Origin: UBA6168 sp039819485
Lineage (GTDB): Bacteria; Bacteroidota; Bacteroidia; Chitinophagales; Saprospiraceae
DNA length: 64,000 nt
Direction of reading: 5' to 3'
Assembly: GCA_039819485.1 (NCBI GenBank)
Contig: JBCBRY010000027.1
Location: 1 to 64,000, forward strand
Shown: positions 42,839 through 51,406 of the stretch, piece after piece
Position numbering within the stretch: position 1 is the first letter of the stretch
Layout of the letters: each line of letters begins with the position of its first letter
Program-made: the position numbers and the translations under genes
The notes under the pieces: generated by a model
Databases searched by the model: none
What the model saw: only the letters and a program-made list of their open reading frames with translations
What the model was told of the DNA's origin: nothing

Positions 42839-43768
42839 TCATTTTCTCAGTAAAAACTCCAAGGGAATATGGAAGCGTTTCCGCCAGTCATCTTCATGGT
42901 GTTTGGCGCCGTCGAATTTTAATGTCATCCAATTTTTATTTTTTTCAAAACCCCTGTCCTGCATGGCCTTGTCAGCAATTAGTTGAAATGGTTCGTATTC
43001 GCCGTCCAGCCCTTCCGTACCGTAATCAAAATAGATTTTGTGAGTTGCCGGATCGGGAAGTTTTTCTTTTATGTACTCTAAAAAATAACCGTCAAAAGGT
43101 ACCCAGTGTGTGGAAAAACAGGCCGCCCTGCCGAATACTTCCGGGTATTCGCAGATGGCGTAAGCCGAAATTAAGCCACCCATGCTTGAGCCACCTATAA
43201 AAGTATTTTCACGATCCTTTTTGGTCTTATAATTTGCATCAATGAAGGGCTTTAATTCTTCTACAATGAATTTTAATTGTTCGTCCGATTCAGGCGGAGT
43301 TTCTTTAAATGAGCGGTACCATTCGTTATCTGTCTCTTCAATTCTCCGTGATAATAAATCCTTAGGTTTGGCCGGCATGTATTCGGTGCCTCTTTTTTCC
43401 CGGATATTAAAAATGCCAACAACTATAATGGGTGGAATGACTTTCGCTTTGATCAGGCTGTCCAGTGTTTCATCTACTTCCCAACCCCGGTTGAATTCAC
43501 CGCTCCAGCCACTAATACCGTGAAAAATATTTTGCCCGTCGAACATATAAAGTACAGGCAACGCCGTGGTTTGGTCATATTCTTCGGGTAGCCATATTTC
43601 TACATTTCTTGGTGTGGTTATTTTGGAAGGGAAATTTTTGTACAATAGAAAGGAGGCAGGAGTGGTGGTGGCAGGAGGTGTGGCGGTTTCAGGCATTTCT
43701 TTTTTTTGTGTGCATGCCAGTAGCAGTAAAAAAATCGACAGGAAGGCCGATAAAAGAATTGTTTTCAT
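42839..43768 (-). CDS. esterase-family alpha/beta-hydrolase lipoprotein
   Basis: 309 residues from the ATG at 43768 (an in-frame Met 7 codons upstream is less likely), with a lipoprotein signal (FLLLLAC). Esterase D/enterochelin-esterase-like domain: VEIWLPEEYDQTTALPVLYM, FDGQNIFHG, IVVGIFNIREKRGTEYMP, FIGGSSMGGLISAYAICEYP (nucleophile Ser in GxSMGG) and a C-terminal AKHHEDDWRKR carrying the catalytic His. Similar enzymes occur near bacterial amylases and ferulic-acid esterases; no specific substrate is supported. Element copy C lies directly upstream. Confidence 0.9.
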   Translation of the reverse strand: MKTILLSAFLSIFLLLLACTQKKEMPETATPPATTTPASFLLYKNFPSKITTPRNVEIWLPEEYDQTTALPVLYMFDGQNIFHGISGWSGEFNRGWEVDETLDSLIKAKVIPPIIVVGIFNIREKRGTEYMPAKPKDLLSRRIEETDNEWYRSFKETPPESDEQLKFIVEELKPFIDANYKTKKDRENTFIGGSSMGGLISAYAICEYPEVFGRAACFSTHWVPFDGYFLEYIKEKLPDPATHKIYFDYGTEGLDGEYEPFQLIADKAMQDRGFEKNKNWMTLKFDGAKHHEDDWRKRFHIPLEFLLRK

Positions 43769-43799
43769 GTTAATATATTTTATTTTCAAGATCTTGTAA

Positions 43800-43930
43800 G
43801 TAAGTGCCTGGACAAAAATAAGGAGCGCTAAAAATGACCCTTTTATTTTGGCAAATGTTTGGTTTCATGGCCTCCAAATTCTTTTTCAGGCAAAGGAAAA
43901 GTGTCATTTTTTTTGATCACCTGTTTAATA
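43800..43930 (+). repeat. interspersed 125-bp element, copy C
   Basis: AAGTAAGTGCCTGGACAAAA on the left, and AAAAGTGTCATTTTTTTTGA on the right. Over its length it is the closest relative of copy B, with the same inverted-end structure, in the same orientation. It is 31 bases upstream of the esterase start codon, on the opposite strand. The remaining gap to 44215 holds only a small palindrome (AACTAT...ATAGTT near 43982-43999). Confidence 0.85.
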
Positions 43931-44215
43931 CAGGCATGAAATTAAATTAAATCTTGAATTTGGCCAGGATGTCTGCACAATTAACTATATATGCATAGTT
44001 CTTCACGATATAGAATATTGATTGTTCGAGCTTGGAAATCAATAAATTAAAATTTGCTTTGTGTTGAAGGTCAAATGCCAGGTAATTTCCAGGTACTTAA
44101 TTTCGAATAAAGCCCAATGAGTATTCATTTTTTCGCCACTTCAAGTGATACATTTTACATACAAAAGCTAAGAATTGCAGGATTGCATTTTTTTAAATTT
44201 CTAAAATCATTAATC

Positions 44216-45121
44216 ATGCAAAGAATTCTCTTTCTATTTTTTTCTATCTGCTTTTTGTGCTCATCTTCAACCTATCTTACTGCCCAGCAAACAGAAGATA
44301 ATATTCTTTACGTCATTGAAACGGTAGACGGAAACCGCTACATCGGAAGCATTCTTTCCCAAGACGAAGAAACAGTACAGCTAAGGACCAAAACACTTGG
44401 AGATATCACCATTCAACGCGACCAGATCGGCTCGATGGAACTGTTGGACGCTGCACAAATAGTAGGCGGCAATTATTTATGGGACACCCCGTTTGTGACC
44501 CGTTACTATGTCGGCTCGAGTGCCTACAGCCTCCGGAAAGGAGAAGGGTATTACCAGAATTCCTGGATATTCTATAACAATATAAATGTTGGGTTGACGG
44601 ATAACATAGATGTGGGGATTGGAATAGTGCCGCTCTTTTTGTTCACGTTTGGATCGGGTGATGGGATTACTCCCATTTGGCTGACTACAAAAATTGCACT
44701 CCCGGTAGAGAAGGATAAATTCAACCTGGCGGCCGGTGGTGTTTACGCCAATGTATTAGGTGGAGACACTAATGGAGGAGGGCAGATATATGGCGTCTCT
44801 ACTTTTGGGTCGAGAAACAGAAATGTGAGTTTGGGCATAGGCTGGTTTTATGGCGCAGATGAAGGATTGGCCGAAAGGCCGACTTTTTCTTTCAGTACCA
44901 TGCAGCGGGGCAAACCCAAATGGGCATTTGTTTCTGAAAACTATTTCTTCGGAGTTGGCGACGAAGGACTTGTCATTCTCTCTGCCGGGGCTCGTTATTT
45001 AGGTGATAAAATCTCTCTTGACATGAGTGGGTTTACTTTTGTTTATACAGGAGGTGGCCAAGATGTCTTTCCCATTTTACCTTGGTTGAGTGTCTCCGTA
45101 CCTTTTGGTGGGAGGAATTAA
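44216..45121 (+). CDS. outer-membrane beta-barrel-like protein, unknown function
   Basis: 301 residues from the ATG at 44216, which starts the signal peptide (MQRILFLFFSICFLCSSSTYLTAQ); the longer frame from 44117 adds a 33-residue leader unlikely to be used. After a small N-terminal beta domain (VIETVDGNRYIGSILSQDEE, a LSm/SH3-like DGxxYxGxI segment) come alternating aromatic/Gly beta strands (VGLTDNIDVGIGIVPLFLF, VSLGIGWFYG, AFVSENYFFGVGDEGLVI) ending GGRN. It looks like an outer-membrane porin-like barrel. No family assigned. It is convergent with the sulfatase gene. Confidence 0.72.
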   Translation: MQRILFLFFSICFLCSSSTYLTAQQTEDNILYVIETVDGNRYIGSILSQDEETVQLRTKTLGDITIQRDQIGSMELLDAAQIVGGNYLWDTPFVTRYYVGSSAYSLRKGEGYYQNSWIFYNNINVGLTDNIDVGIGIVPLFLFTFGSGDGITPIWLTTKIALPVEKDKFNLAAGGVYANVLGGDTNGGGQIYGVSTFGSRNRNVSLGIGWFYGADEGLAERPTFSFSTMQRGKPKWAFVSENYFFGVGDEGLVILSAGARYLGDKISLDMSGFTFVYTGGGQDVFPILPWLSVSVPFGGRN

Positions 45122-45181
45122 AACAATTAATTCTGTACAACGGAGCTTGTCCCGTTTCATGTCATAGCAAACGCTTCAGAA

Positions 45182-45250
45182 TAAAATAAATTGATTTCCC
45201 CGTTGGTCGAGGATGTCATCCTCGACCAACGGGGAAATCAATTTATTTTA
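45182..45250. repeat. perfect 69-bp palindrome between convergent genes
   Basis: 34-base arms with a single central base (45216) pair without a mismatch. The core is CCCCGTTGGTCGAGGATG. It contains the stop codon of the sulfatase gene (45248-45250) and lies 60 bases past the stop of the beta-barrel gene, so it can serve as a bidirectional terminator. It is unusually long and perfect. Confidence 0.9.
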
Positions 45251-46972
45251 ATTTTTCCAAACCAATGTATCGCTTGGCGCATACCCGATCCGATGGGCAA
45301 TTATTTTAATTTGTTTTCCGGCCGTAAGCTCAATCGGCTTTTTGTAAATATGCCATCCAGATTCAGGCAATTCGTCTTCCGGGTATTTATATCCAATGGA
45401 GGCGCCTTCTGTTTTACATGAAATAAATAATTGGTTGTTCTCTTTTTTTATTTCAGGAGCGGCAGTAATTGGCTGAATTTTATTTGGCCAAAATTGCTGA
45501 ATTAAATCTTCTTCCGGAATTAGGCCTTTGTCATTTGTTTTTTGCATCCAGTGCTCACATTCATTTTTTAATTCTTTTAATTTTTCTGCATAGGCAGGGT
45601 TGCCAGCTAAATTATTTAATTCATGCGGGTCGTTTTTTACATCAAATAATTCTTCCTCAGGTTTTGAACTCCTGAACCATTGCATCTGAATTTTATTTAA
45701 AGTGCCTTCCTTTCGCATCCGTAATAATTCATGCATGGTCGCCATTTTTTTCCGGTAGGCCAGTGGCAAATAATAACCTATTTCGGGCTGGAAGTTTTTT
45801 AAATATTTAAACTGCTTATCCCGTACTGCGCGCTTCATATCGTAACTTTCATCAAAACGATCGGCGGCTGCGTGGATGTATTTTCTTTGATTTTTAGATT
45901 GATATTTTCCAGCAAATGCCCGGCCCTGCATGTGGGCTGGCGGTTCAATGTGGCACATGGACAAAAGCGTCGGTGCAAAATCAACAAAGCTGATTAATTG
46001 ATCGTCAGTGGTTCCGGCCTGCCATTGGTTGGGGTAGCGGATGATCATTGGTACTTTTATTCCCGAATCATACAATAATCTTTTTTGCCGGGGGAGTGGG
46101 CCACCATGATCGGTATACCAAACGATGATTGTATTTTCCAAAAGTCCGTCTTCTTCTAATTGGCCGATGATCATGCCGACATGCTGATCCATTTCCGCAA
46201 TATTGGAGTACATGCGGCGCAGGTCTTTTTTTACGAGATCGGTAACGGGCAGGTAAGGTGGGATATTTAAATTTAATCCCTCCGGAACCGACCATGGTTT
46301 TTCTCCATTTTCAAATTGCTGCCAAGCTGTTTTTTTATGGCGGGGCGGCGGAAAGGCATCATTGTCAAAATGACCGTAACGTGGGTTCCACATATTGGAT
46401 TCGTGGGTTACGTTAAAATTAAAAATGGAATAAAATAATTTTCCTGCTGGCCGGTTTCGCCAATGCGCATAAATACTCGATTCATCCCAGGCCATTTTTG
46501 ATGGTTTGAACTGGTAATCGGTTTTCGAATTATTGCTGCAGTAGTAATTATTTGCCCGTATGATCTCGCTCACCATTTTTACTTCCGGTGGCGGCACCAC
46601 TTCATAATCAATTAATCCTAAATATTTTTTTGCGTTGGCTGTCTGCGTGGTGGTCCGCATGTGGTGGGCGCCGATACTCGAAGGGTACATGCCCGTGCAC
46701 AAGGCCGCACGGCTCGGTGCACAAACACCGGAAACAGAATAGACATTGGTATAGCAAACACCCTCTGCCGCCAGCCGGCTTAAATGCGGAGTTTGAATGG
46801 TAGAGTCACCAAAAGGTGGGATATTGGGGCTCATGTCCTCGGCGACCAACCAAAGCACATTGTACTTTTGATTGAATGGCGTGCTTACTGGTAAATTTGT
46901 TTTTTCTTTTTTACAGGCAATAAAAAAGAAATTAATTAGCAGGTAAAATAATAGGATGTGGCAACGGTTCAT
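45248..46972 (-). CDS. type I sulfatase lipoprotein
   Basis: 574 residues with a lipoprotein signal (INFFFIAC, Cys20). The formylglycine motif is intact: SGVCAPSRAALCTG with the modified Cys84 in CxPSR. Metal ligands are in NVLWLVAEDMSPN and IVWYTDHGGPLPRQKR; other family blocks are SFVDFAPTLL and HELNNLAGNP. It hydrolyses sulfate esters, probably on a sulfated polysaccharide, and needs an anaerobic or FGE-type maturase that is not in this window. It starts 3 bases after the stop of the upstream GH13 gene, so the two form an operon. Confidence 0.93.
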   Translation of the reverse strand: MNRCHILLFYLLINFFFIACKKEKTNLPVSTPFNQKYNVLWLVAEDMSPNIPPFGDSTIQTPHLSRLAAEGVCYTNVYSVSGVCAPSRAALCTGMYPSSIGAHHMRTTTQTANAKKYLGLIDYEVVPPPEVKMVSEIIRANNYYCSNNSKTDYQFKPSKMAWDESSIYAHWRNRPAGKLFYSIFNFNVTHESNMWNPRYGHFDNDAFPPPRHKKTAWQQFENGEKPWSVPEGLNLNIPPYLPVTDLVKKDLRRMYSNIAEMDQHVGMIIGQLEEDGLLENTIIVWYTDHGGPLPRQKRLLYDSGIKVPMIIRYPNQWQAGTTDDQLISFVDFAPTLLSMCHIEPPAHMQGRAFAGKYQSKNQRKYIHAAADRFDESYDMKRAVRDKQFKYLKNFQPEIGYYLPLAYRKKMATMHELLRMRKEGTLNKIQMQWFRSSKPEEELFDVKNDPHELNNLAGNPAYAEKLKELKNECEHWMQKTNDKGLIPEEDLIQQFWPNKIQPITAAPEIKKENNQLFISCKTEGASIGYKYPEDELPESGWHIYKKPIELTAGKQIKIIAHRIGYAPSDTLVWKN

Positions 46973-46975
46973 TTT

Positions 46976-48817
46976 TTATTGAATTTCTAAAATCAATGCT
47001 TGCTTTGCTCCGATGGTCAATTTATTATTTAAAATAAACTCTTCCCCAGTGATTATATCTTTTCCGGTTGTGCCCCGATCCAATAATTCGGCAAACTGGA
47101 TTAATTCAATTTCACGTTCCTTAGCTGTTTTATTTAAAATGACCATGATTTTTTGCTGGTCATTATATCGGAAATAAGTATACACATTTTGCTGAGGGGC
47201 AAAGTGCATTAACTTCCCCTGATGCACGGCTGGAGATTTTTTTCTCCAGTTCAGTATTTTTTTAAAAAAGGACTGTACCTCTTTTTGTTTTTCAGTTAAG
47301 CCGGCTCCGGTAAATGCATTGGTCGTGTCACCTGCCCAGCCCCCCGGAAAATCGCTTCGGATATTTCCGTGGCTATCGTCTCCTTTATTCGACATTAATA
47401 TTTCAGTGCCGTAATAGAACTGTGGCGTGCCACGCATAGTAGAAAAATAAACGATTGCCATTTTTAAAAAATCCACATCTTCATTTAATTGTGTTAAAAT
47501 CCGGCTCATGTCATGGTTGTCAGGAAATATAACGTGCTTTGATGGATCAGCATAAATAAAATCAAAAGAGAGCATTTCGTATAATTTTAACATGCCATCG
47601 TTCCATTTATCCTCCGCCATTAGCGCATCAACAAAAGCTGACTGAATTGGGAAATCCAATAAACCGGGCAAGCAGGAAGTGTAGCCATCGGGGTTGACTT
47701 TTCCATTTTGCCAGTAGGCCAGAATAATCGGACTCAAGCTCCACTCCTCCCCGCAAATATTAAAATCGGGATATTCGTTCATCACGGCGCAGGTCCAGTC
47801 GCTCATGAAGTTTTTGTCAGAATAAGGGTAAGTGTCCATTCGGATGCCGGCCAAGCCTAAATATTCAATCCACCAAATAGTATTTTGAATTAAATAGGTC
47901 GCCATTTGTGGGTTGCGCTGATTTAAATCCGGCATGTCTTTTACGAACCAACCACTTGCAAAATGTTCCGTATCGAACTTGGAAGAATAGGGGTCGCGTA
48001 AAGTGGTGCGGCGATGGGAGGTCTGGAAAAAATTGTCGGTATTGTTGATCCAGTCTTTCGACGGTAAATCCTCCATCCACCAATGCCCCGAACCGCAGTG
48101 GTTCATGATCATGTCCATCACGATCTTAATCCCTTTTTCTTTCCCTTTTTCCACCAAACGTAAATAATCTTCGTTGGTGCCAAAGCGCGGGTCCACTTTG
48201 TAATAATCGGTTGTGGCATATCCGTGATAGGACCATTTGGGTTGTTTGTTTTCTAAAATTGGGTTCAGCCAGATCGCCGTAAAACCCATCTCCGAAAAAT
48301 AATCCAGATGGTCAATAATGCCTTGAATATCACCACCGTGGCGGCCCCATTTGTCGGACCTGCTCAACTTATCAGGCATTCCCTCGATGTTGTCATTGTT
48401 GGGATCACCATTGGCGAAACGGTCGGGTGTGATGAGGCACATGACATCGGAATTGTCATAGCCTTGAATTGAAGCAGCCTCTTTTTTTCTTTTTAAAATA
48501 GGGTAGTTGTGACTGTATATGGTTTTGTTCTCTGTATTTTTAAATTCGATATTTATTTCTCCGGGGACTGTGTTTTTCTCAATTTTTAAACTGATAAATA
48601 AATAGTTGTCATTTTCCATTGAAACGGTTTTTTCAATGGAAACTCCCTCGTATTTAATATGAGGTATTAAATGGCTGATATTTTTTCCATAGGCCATTAA
48701 TTCCAGAACTGGATTGCTCATGCCTGTCCACCAGAAGGGTGGCTCGACCCGTTCAATAGAATTTTGTGCGTGCGCGAAAAAAGGGAGAAAATAAATTAGG
48801 AAAATTAATTTTTTCAT
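46976..48817 (-). CDS. SusA-like GH13 neopullulanase/cyclomaltodextrinase
   Basis: 613 residues with signal peptide (MKKLIFLIYFLPFFAHAQ) starting at ATG 48817. The N-terminal cyclomaltodextrinase beta domain (IERVEPPFWWTGM...) is followed by a GH13 barrel: DMIMNHCG, GIRMDTYPY (nucleophile Asp328), CGEEW (acid/base Glu357), FPDNHDMSR (Asp436). A C-terminal beta domain ends in KQALILEIQ. The closest class I recognise is periplasmic SusA/cyclomaltodextrinase acting on maltooligosaccharides and pullulan. It is the first gene of a two-gene operon with the sulfatase. No SusB, SusC, SusD or SusR gene lies nearby. Confidence 0.93.
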   Translation of the reverse strand: MKKLIFLIYFLPFFAHAQNSIERVEPPFWWTGMSNPVLELMAYGKNISHLIPHIKYEGVSIEKTVSMENDNYLFISLKIEKNTVPGEINIEFKNTENKTIYSHNYPILKRKKEAASIQGYDNSDVMCLITPDRFANGDPNNDNIEGMPDKLSRSDKWGRHGGDIQGIIDHLDYFSEMGFTAIWLNPILENKQPKWSYHGYATTDYYKVDPRFGTNEDYLRLVEKGKEKGIKIVMDMIMNHCGSGHWWMEDLPSKDWINNTDNFFQTSHRRTTLRDPYSSKFDTEHFASGWFVKDMPDLNQRNPQMATYLIQNTIWWIEYLGLAGIRMDTYPYSDKNFMSDWTCAVMNEYPDFNICGEEWSLSPIILAYWQNGKVNPDGYTSCLPGLLDFPIQSAFVDALMAEDKWNDGMLKLYEMLSFDFIYADPSKHVIFPDNHDMSRILTQLNEDVDFLKMAIVYFSTMRGTPQFYYGTEILMSNKGDDSHGNIRSDFPGGWAGDTTNAFTGAGLTEKQKEVQSFFKKILNWRKKSPAVHQGKLMHFAPQQNVYTYFRYNDQQKIMVILNKTAKEREIELIQFAELLDRGTTGKDIITGEEFILNNKLTIGAKQALILEIQ

Positions 48818-49228
48818 GATGCTCAAAAATAAATTAGACTTTTAAGTTCGTTTGGTAAATTGGCTTTTCAACAAAAAAGGCTCAAGTAAGCACTTTAATT
48901 ATTGAGGCCCAAGGTAATGAAGTAGGGCAATTTCTTAAAATGAAATTAATGTATTCACGGGCACTAAAATTAGTATTGGCAGCAGTGACTTTATGGTTTT
49001 TCAAGCGTCTTTGAGATAAGGCTGTTTATGCTAATTAAGAAATGAAGTACTCTGTTTCGAAGAGTTTTGAAAAATTGCTGGAATTATAAACTGGATAGGC
49101 AATCATTGAACCTGATTTGTTTAATATTGTATATCCAAAAATCAAAAGCATGGTCAATGTCCTTTCGATTTCACTGGCATTTGATCGGGGAGGATTTTGA
49201 CAATACTTGTTAAAAAAAACAGACAACC
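48818..49228. other. 411-bp divergent intergenic region
   Basis: Carries the promoters of the GH13-sulfatase operon (minus) and of the Lys-rich secreted protein gene (plus). I see no clear consensus promoter, hairpin or ORF. Confidence 0.35.
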
Positions 49229-49726
49229 ATGAAAAATTTAATCAACATCGTTTTGCCTCTTTTTTTGCTGACTTTGGTCAATACCGGCTTCTCGCAAACT
49301 GATGGGACGTCCATCGCCCAGTTAGAAAGTGCAGCAGCTACCGCCATTAAAAAGGAAGCGGCAGCCAAAAAAGCATACGACAAAGTGAAAAAGAAGGCCA
49401 AGAAGGCCACACAAAAAAGCAAGAAGGCATCCAAACAAGCCAAGCAGTACACTTCCAAAGCGAAAAAAGAGGGCACCAAATCCGCAGATATGAAAGACAA
49501 GGGCCTCACGCAAGGAGATGCTGATGCTTTGGAAAAGGCTGAAAAAGCAGGAGCAAAAAGCAGTAAGATGAGCGTCAAAGCCAAAAAAGCGGAAGACAAA
49601 GCTCACAAGGCCAAGAAAAAAGCCGATAAGGCCAATAAGGAATTGGGCAAGCTGGAAACGGAGTGGAACGCTGCCCTGAGAGCAAAGGAGGACGCCATGG
49701 CAGCTTTGTCGGCAGCTAAAGGCTAA
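49229..49726 (+). CDS. secreted Lys/Ala-rich coiled-coil protein
   Basis: 165 residues. A signal peptide (MKNLINIVLPLFLLTLVNTGFSQ) is followed by about 140 residues dominated by Lys and Ala (KKAYDKVKKKAKKATQ and similar blocks), a composition like the C-terminal tail of histone H1 or bacterial H1-like proteins, with heptad-like Ala spacing that would form a helical/coiled-coil rod. The end is less basic (ELGKLETEWNAALRAKED). A strongly basic exported protein could bind DNA, LPS or polyanions outside the cytoplasm. No known family recognised. A good hairpin terminator follows. Confidence 0.75.
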   Translation: MKNLINIVLPLFLLTLVNTGFSQTDGTSIAQLESAAATAIKKEAAAKKAYDKVKKKAKKATQKSKKASKQAKQYTSKAKKEGTKSADMKDKGLTQGDADALEKAEKAGAKSSKMSVKAKKAEDKAHKAKKKADKANKELGKLETEWNAALRAKEDAMAALSAAKG

Positions 49727-49738
49727 AAGAAACTGCAC

Positions 49739-49766
49739 CTGCCGGTTGGCTTTATCCAGCCGGCAG
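49739..49766 (+). terminator. terminator of the Lys-rich protein gene, overlapping the acyltransferase stop
   Basis: CTGCCGGTTGG and CCAGCCGGCAG (one G-U pair) around CTTTAT, followed by ATGCTTTTGG. It includes the last codons and stop of the convergent acyltransferase gene, so it is shared by both. Confidence 0.7.
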
Positions 49767-50333
49767 ATGCTTTTGGGTAATTCCCAGTTCAGGGTTTGCA
49801 CCGGTAAACCCGGAAAAGTATTTTAAAATGAATTGCATGTCTTTCTCGTAATTACCGGAAGGATAAAAAGCTTCGGAGAATTTGACTGTTTTGCTCGGAA
49901 AATCAAAACCTACCATTACTATGGGGATTCCTGCTTTTTGAGCGATGTAATAAAACCCACTCTTTAATTTTTCCACTCTTTTGCGGGTGCCTTCTGGGGC
50001 TATTGCGATTGCAAACCGCTCCTTACTATTGAAAATATCCACGATGGCATCAACCAGATTATTGTTTTTACTCCGATCTACTGGGTAGCCGCCAAGGGCG
50101 CGGAAGAACCATCCGTACGGTGCCTTGAACAACTCTGCCTTCATCATGTATTTTACATATTCAATATGGCCTACTGATTTTACGGCCAGGCCGAGGGGGA
50201 TGTCTTTGGCACTGGTATGTGGTGCTACGATAATGACAAATTTGTTCAAATGGTGGGGCAGGTGGCCCCGGAGTTTCCAGCCAGTTATTTTAAATGCGAG
50301 TTTGCATAGCAGGCGAAGAAGTAATTTCAGCAT
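49752..50333 (-). CDS. 1-acyl-sn-glycerol-3-phosphate acyltransferase-like protein (PlsC family)
   Basis: 193 residues. The HxxxxD motif is APHTSAKD (His39-Asp44), and the acyl-acceptor motif is IAPEGTRKR (Glu-Gly-Thr-Arg at 114-117), followed by KSGFYYIAQKAGIPIVMVGFDF. One hydrophobic stretch at the N-terminus (about 3-18). It transfers an acyl chain to a lysophospholipid or another acceptor. The compact size (193 against about 240) is that of the smaller Bacteroidota PlsC-like proteins. Confidence 0.9.
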   Translation of the reverse strand: MLKLLLRLLCKLAFKITGWKLRGHLPHHLNKFVIIVAPHTSAKDIPLGLAVKSVGHIEYVKYMMKAELFKAPYGWFFRALGGYPVDRSKNNNLVDAIVDIFNSKERFAIAIAPEGTRKRVEKLKSGFYYIAQKAGIPIVMVGFDFPSKTVKFSEAFYPSGNYEKDMQFILKYFSGFTGANPELGITQKHLPAG

Positions 50334-50448
50334 CTACAAATTTAAACAATCAAGCTTATTGCCGTGATTGGTGGGATAGGTACGGGGCACTTCCTTTGAA
50401 AGAAACCCTTCTGGCTTCATTCCTCATCAGTTCGGCCAGCAAAATAAA

Positions 50449-50486
50449 CAATCCGCTGCCCGGTGGAGGGACCGGACAGCGGATTG
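50449..50486 (-). terminator. terminator of the 147-residue gene
   Basis: CAATCCGCTG and CAGCGGATTG plus an inner CCGGT/ACCGG pairing, then on the minus strand TTTATTTTG. It lies 30 bases past the stop of the gene at 50516. Confidence 0.85.
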
Positions 50487-50515
50487 GGTTTTCAATGCCA
50501 TGAAGTGTTAAGGCA

Positions 50516-50959
50516 TTACCGGCTTGCCCAACCGCCGTTTATTTGTTCGTCTACGTTAGCGATTGAATATTCCACTTGGAATATTACATTGATGCCGCCT
50601 CCCGTATCGTTGTTGGGAGCTATCCGTTTTAAAGGGACAATAAATTGTATGTCACTTCCCGGCGTAATGGTTTTGGGTAGCTTTGGCGTTATTCTTCCCT
50701 GGTTTTCAAAGGTATTGTTGACTTGTTGGGTTCCCTCTAGTTCAATTATTCTATTAACAGAGACGTTATTCACTTTAATAGTTTGTTGTGAAATGTTTTT
50801 GAGCTGAACTTGATAGTGACAGGTCCATCCTACTTTCTTTAAATTGGCAGTGTATGACCCGTCGTTTTCAGAGAGGTTGGGGCTTTCAAATACTGGCCTT
50901 GGTAAGTTGACCGTGACCATTTTAGATTTAACATTGGGGGCTTTGGTTGCAGTTTGCAT
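50516..50959 (-). CDS. unknown beta-sandwich-like protein
   Basis: 147 residues, no signal peptide. The pattern CHYQVQLKNISQQTIKVNNVSV and ITPGSDIQFIVPL resembles Ig-like/CARDB or DUF11-type beta modules. Pro-rich start (TVNLPRPVFESPNL). No family assigned. It has its own terminator, and the 447-bp region upstream (50960-51406) is empty of recognisable features. Confidence 0.55.
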   Translation of the reverse strand: MQTATKAPNVKSKMVTVNLPRPVFESPNLSENDGSYTANLKKVGWTCHYQVQLKNISQQTIKVNNVSVNRIIELEGTQQVNNTFENQGRITPKLPKTITPGSDIQFIVPLKRIAPNNDTGGGINVIFQVEYSIANVDEQINGGWASR

Positions 50960-51406
50960 GATGTAAATAACTTTTTTGGGTGAAGCTTAAAGGATTTTAT
51001 TTTTTATAAAACGCTTTATAACTCCGGGTGCTAAAATTGGATTGTTTTCGGGGGCAAAGATGGAAGCAGTTTTTTCCAGATGAAAAGACACATATGAGAT
51101 CAAATAAGGATGTTTTTGCAGTATGAATTTTATAAAAAGCTAAATGTCAATTGTTTATGCCGTTTTTTGATCTGGTGAAAAATAGTTGATCTGTGGCATT
51201 CATATTTATAAAAATCACGATTTCGGGGGATAGGGCTACCTGTTGAGCATCCTGAATGAACAACAGTAAAGCCGTCATAGCACTGTAAGTATTCAATACT
51301 CAAACGCAGTTGCGATTTCTCAAAAAGTAACTGGTAATTTCTAGATAAGTAGGTGGGGGGATTGGCGTTTTAACTTGTTGATTCCCCTTCTTGATATTGT
51401 CAGAGC
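50960..51406. other. 447-bp gap, nothing recognised
   Basis: A/T-rich. No ORF, tRNA or strong hairpin seen. Confidence 0.35.
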
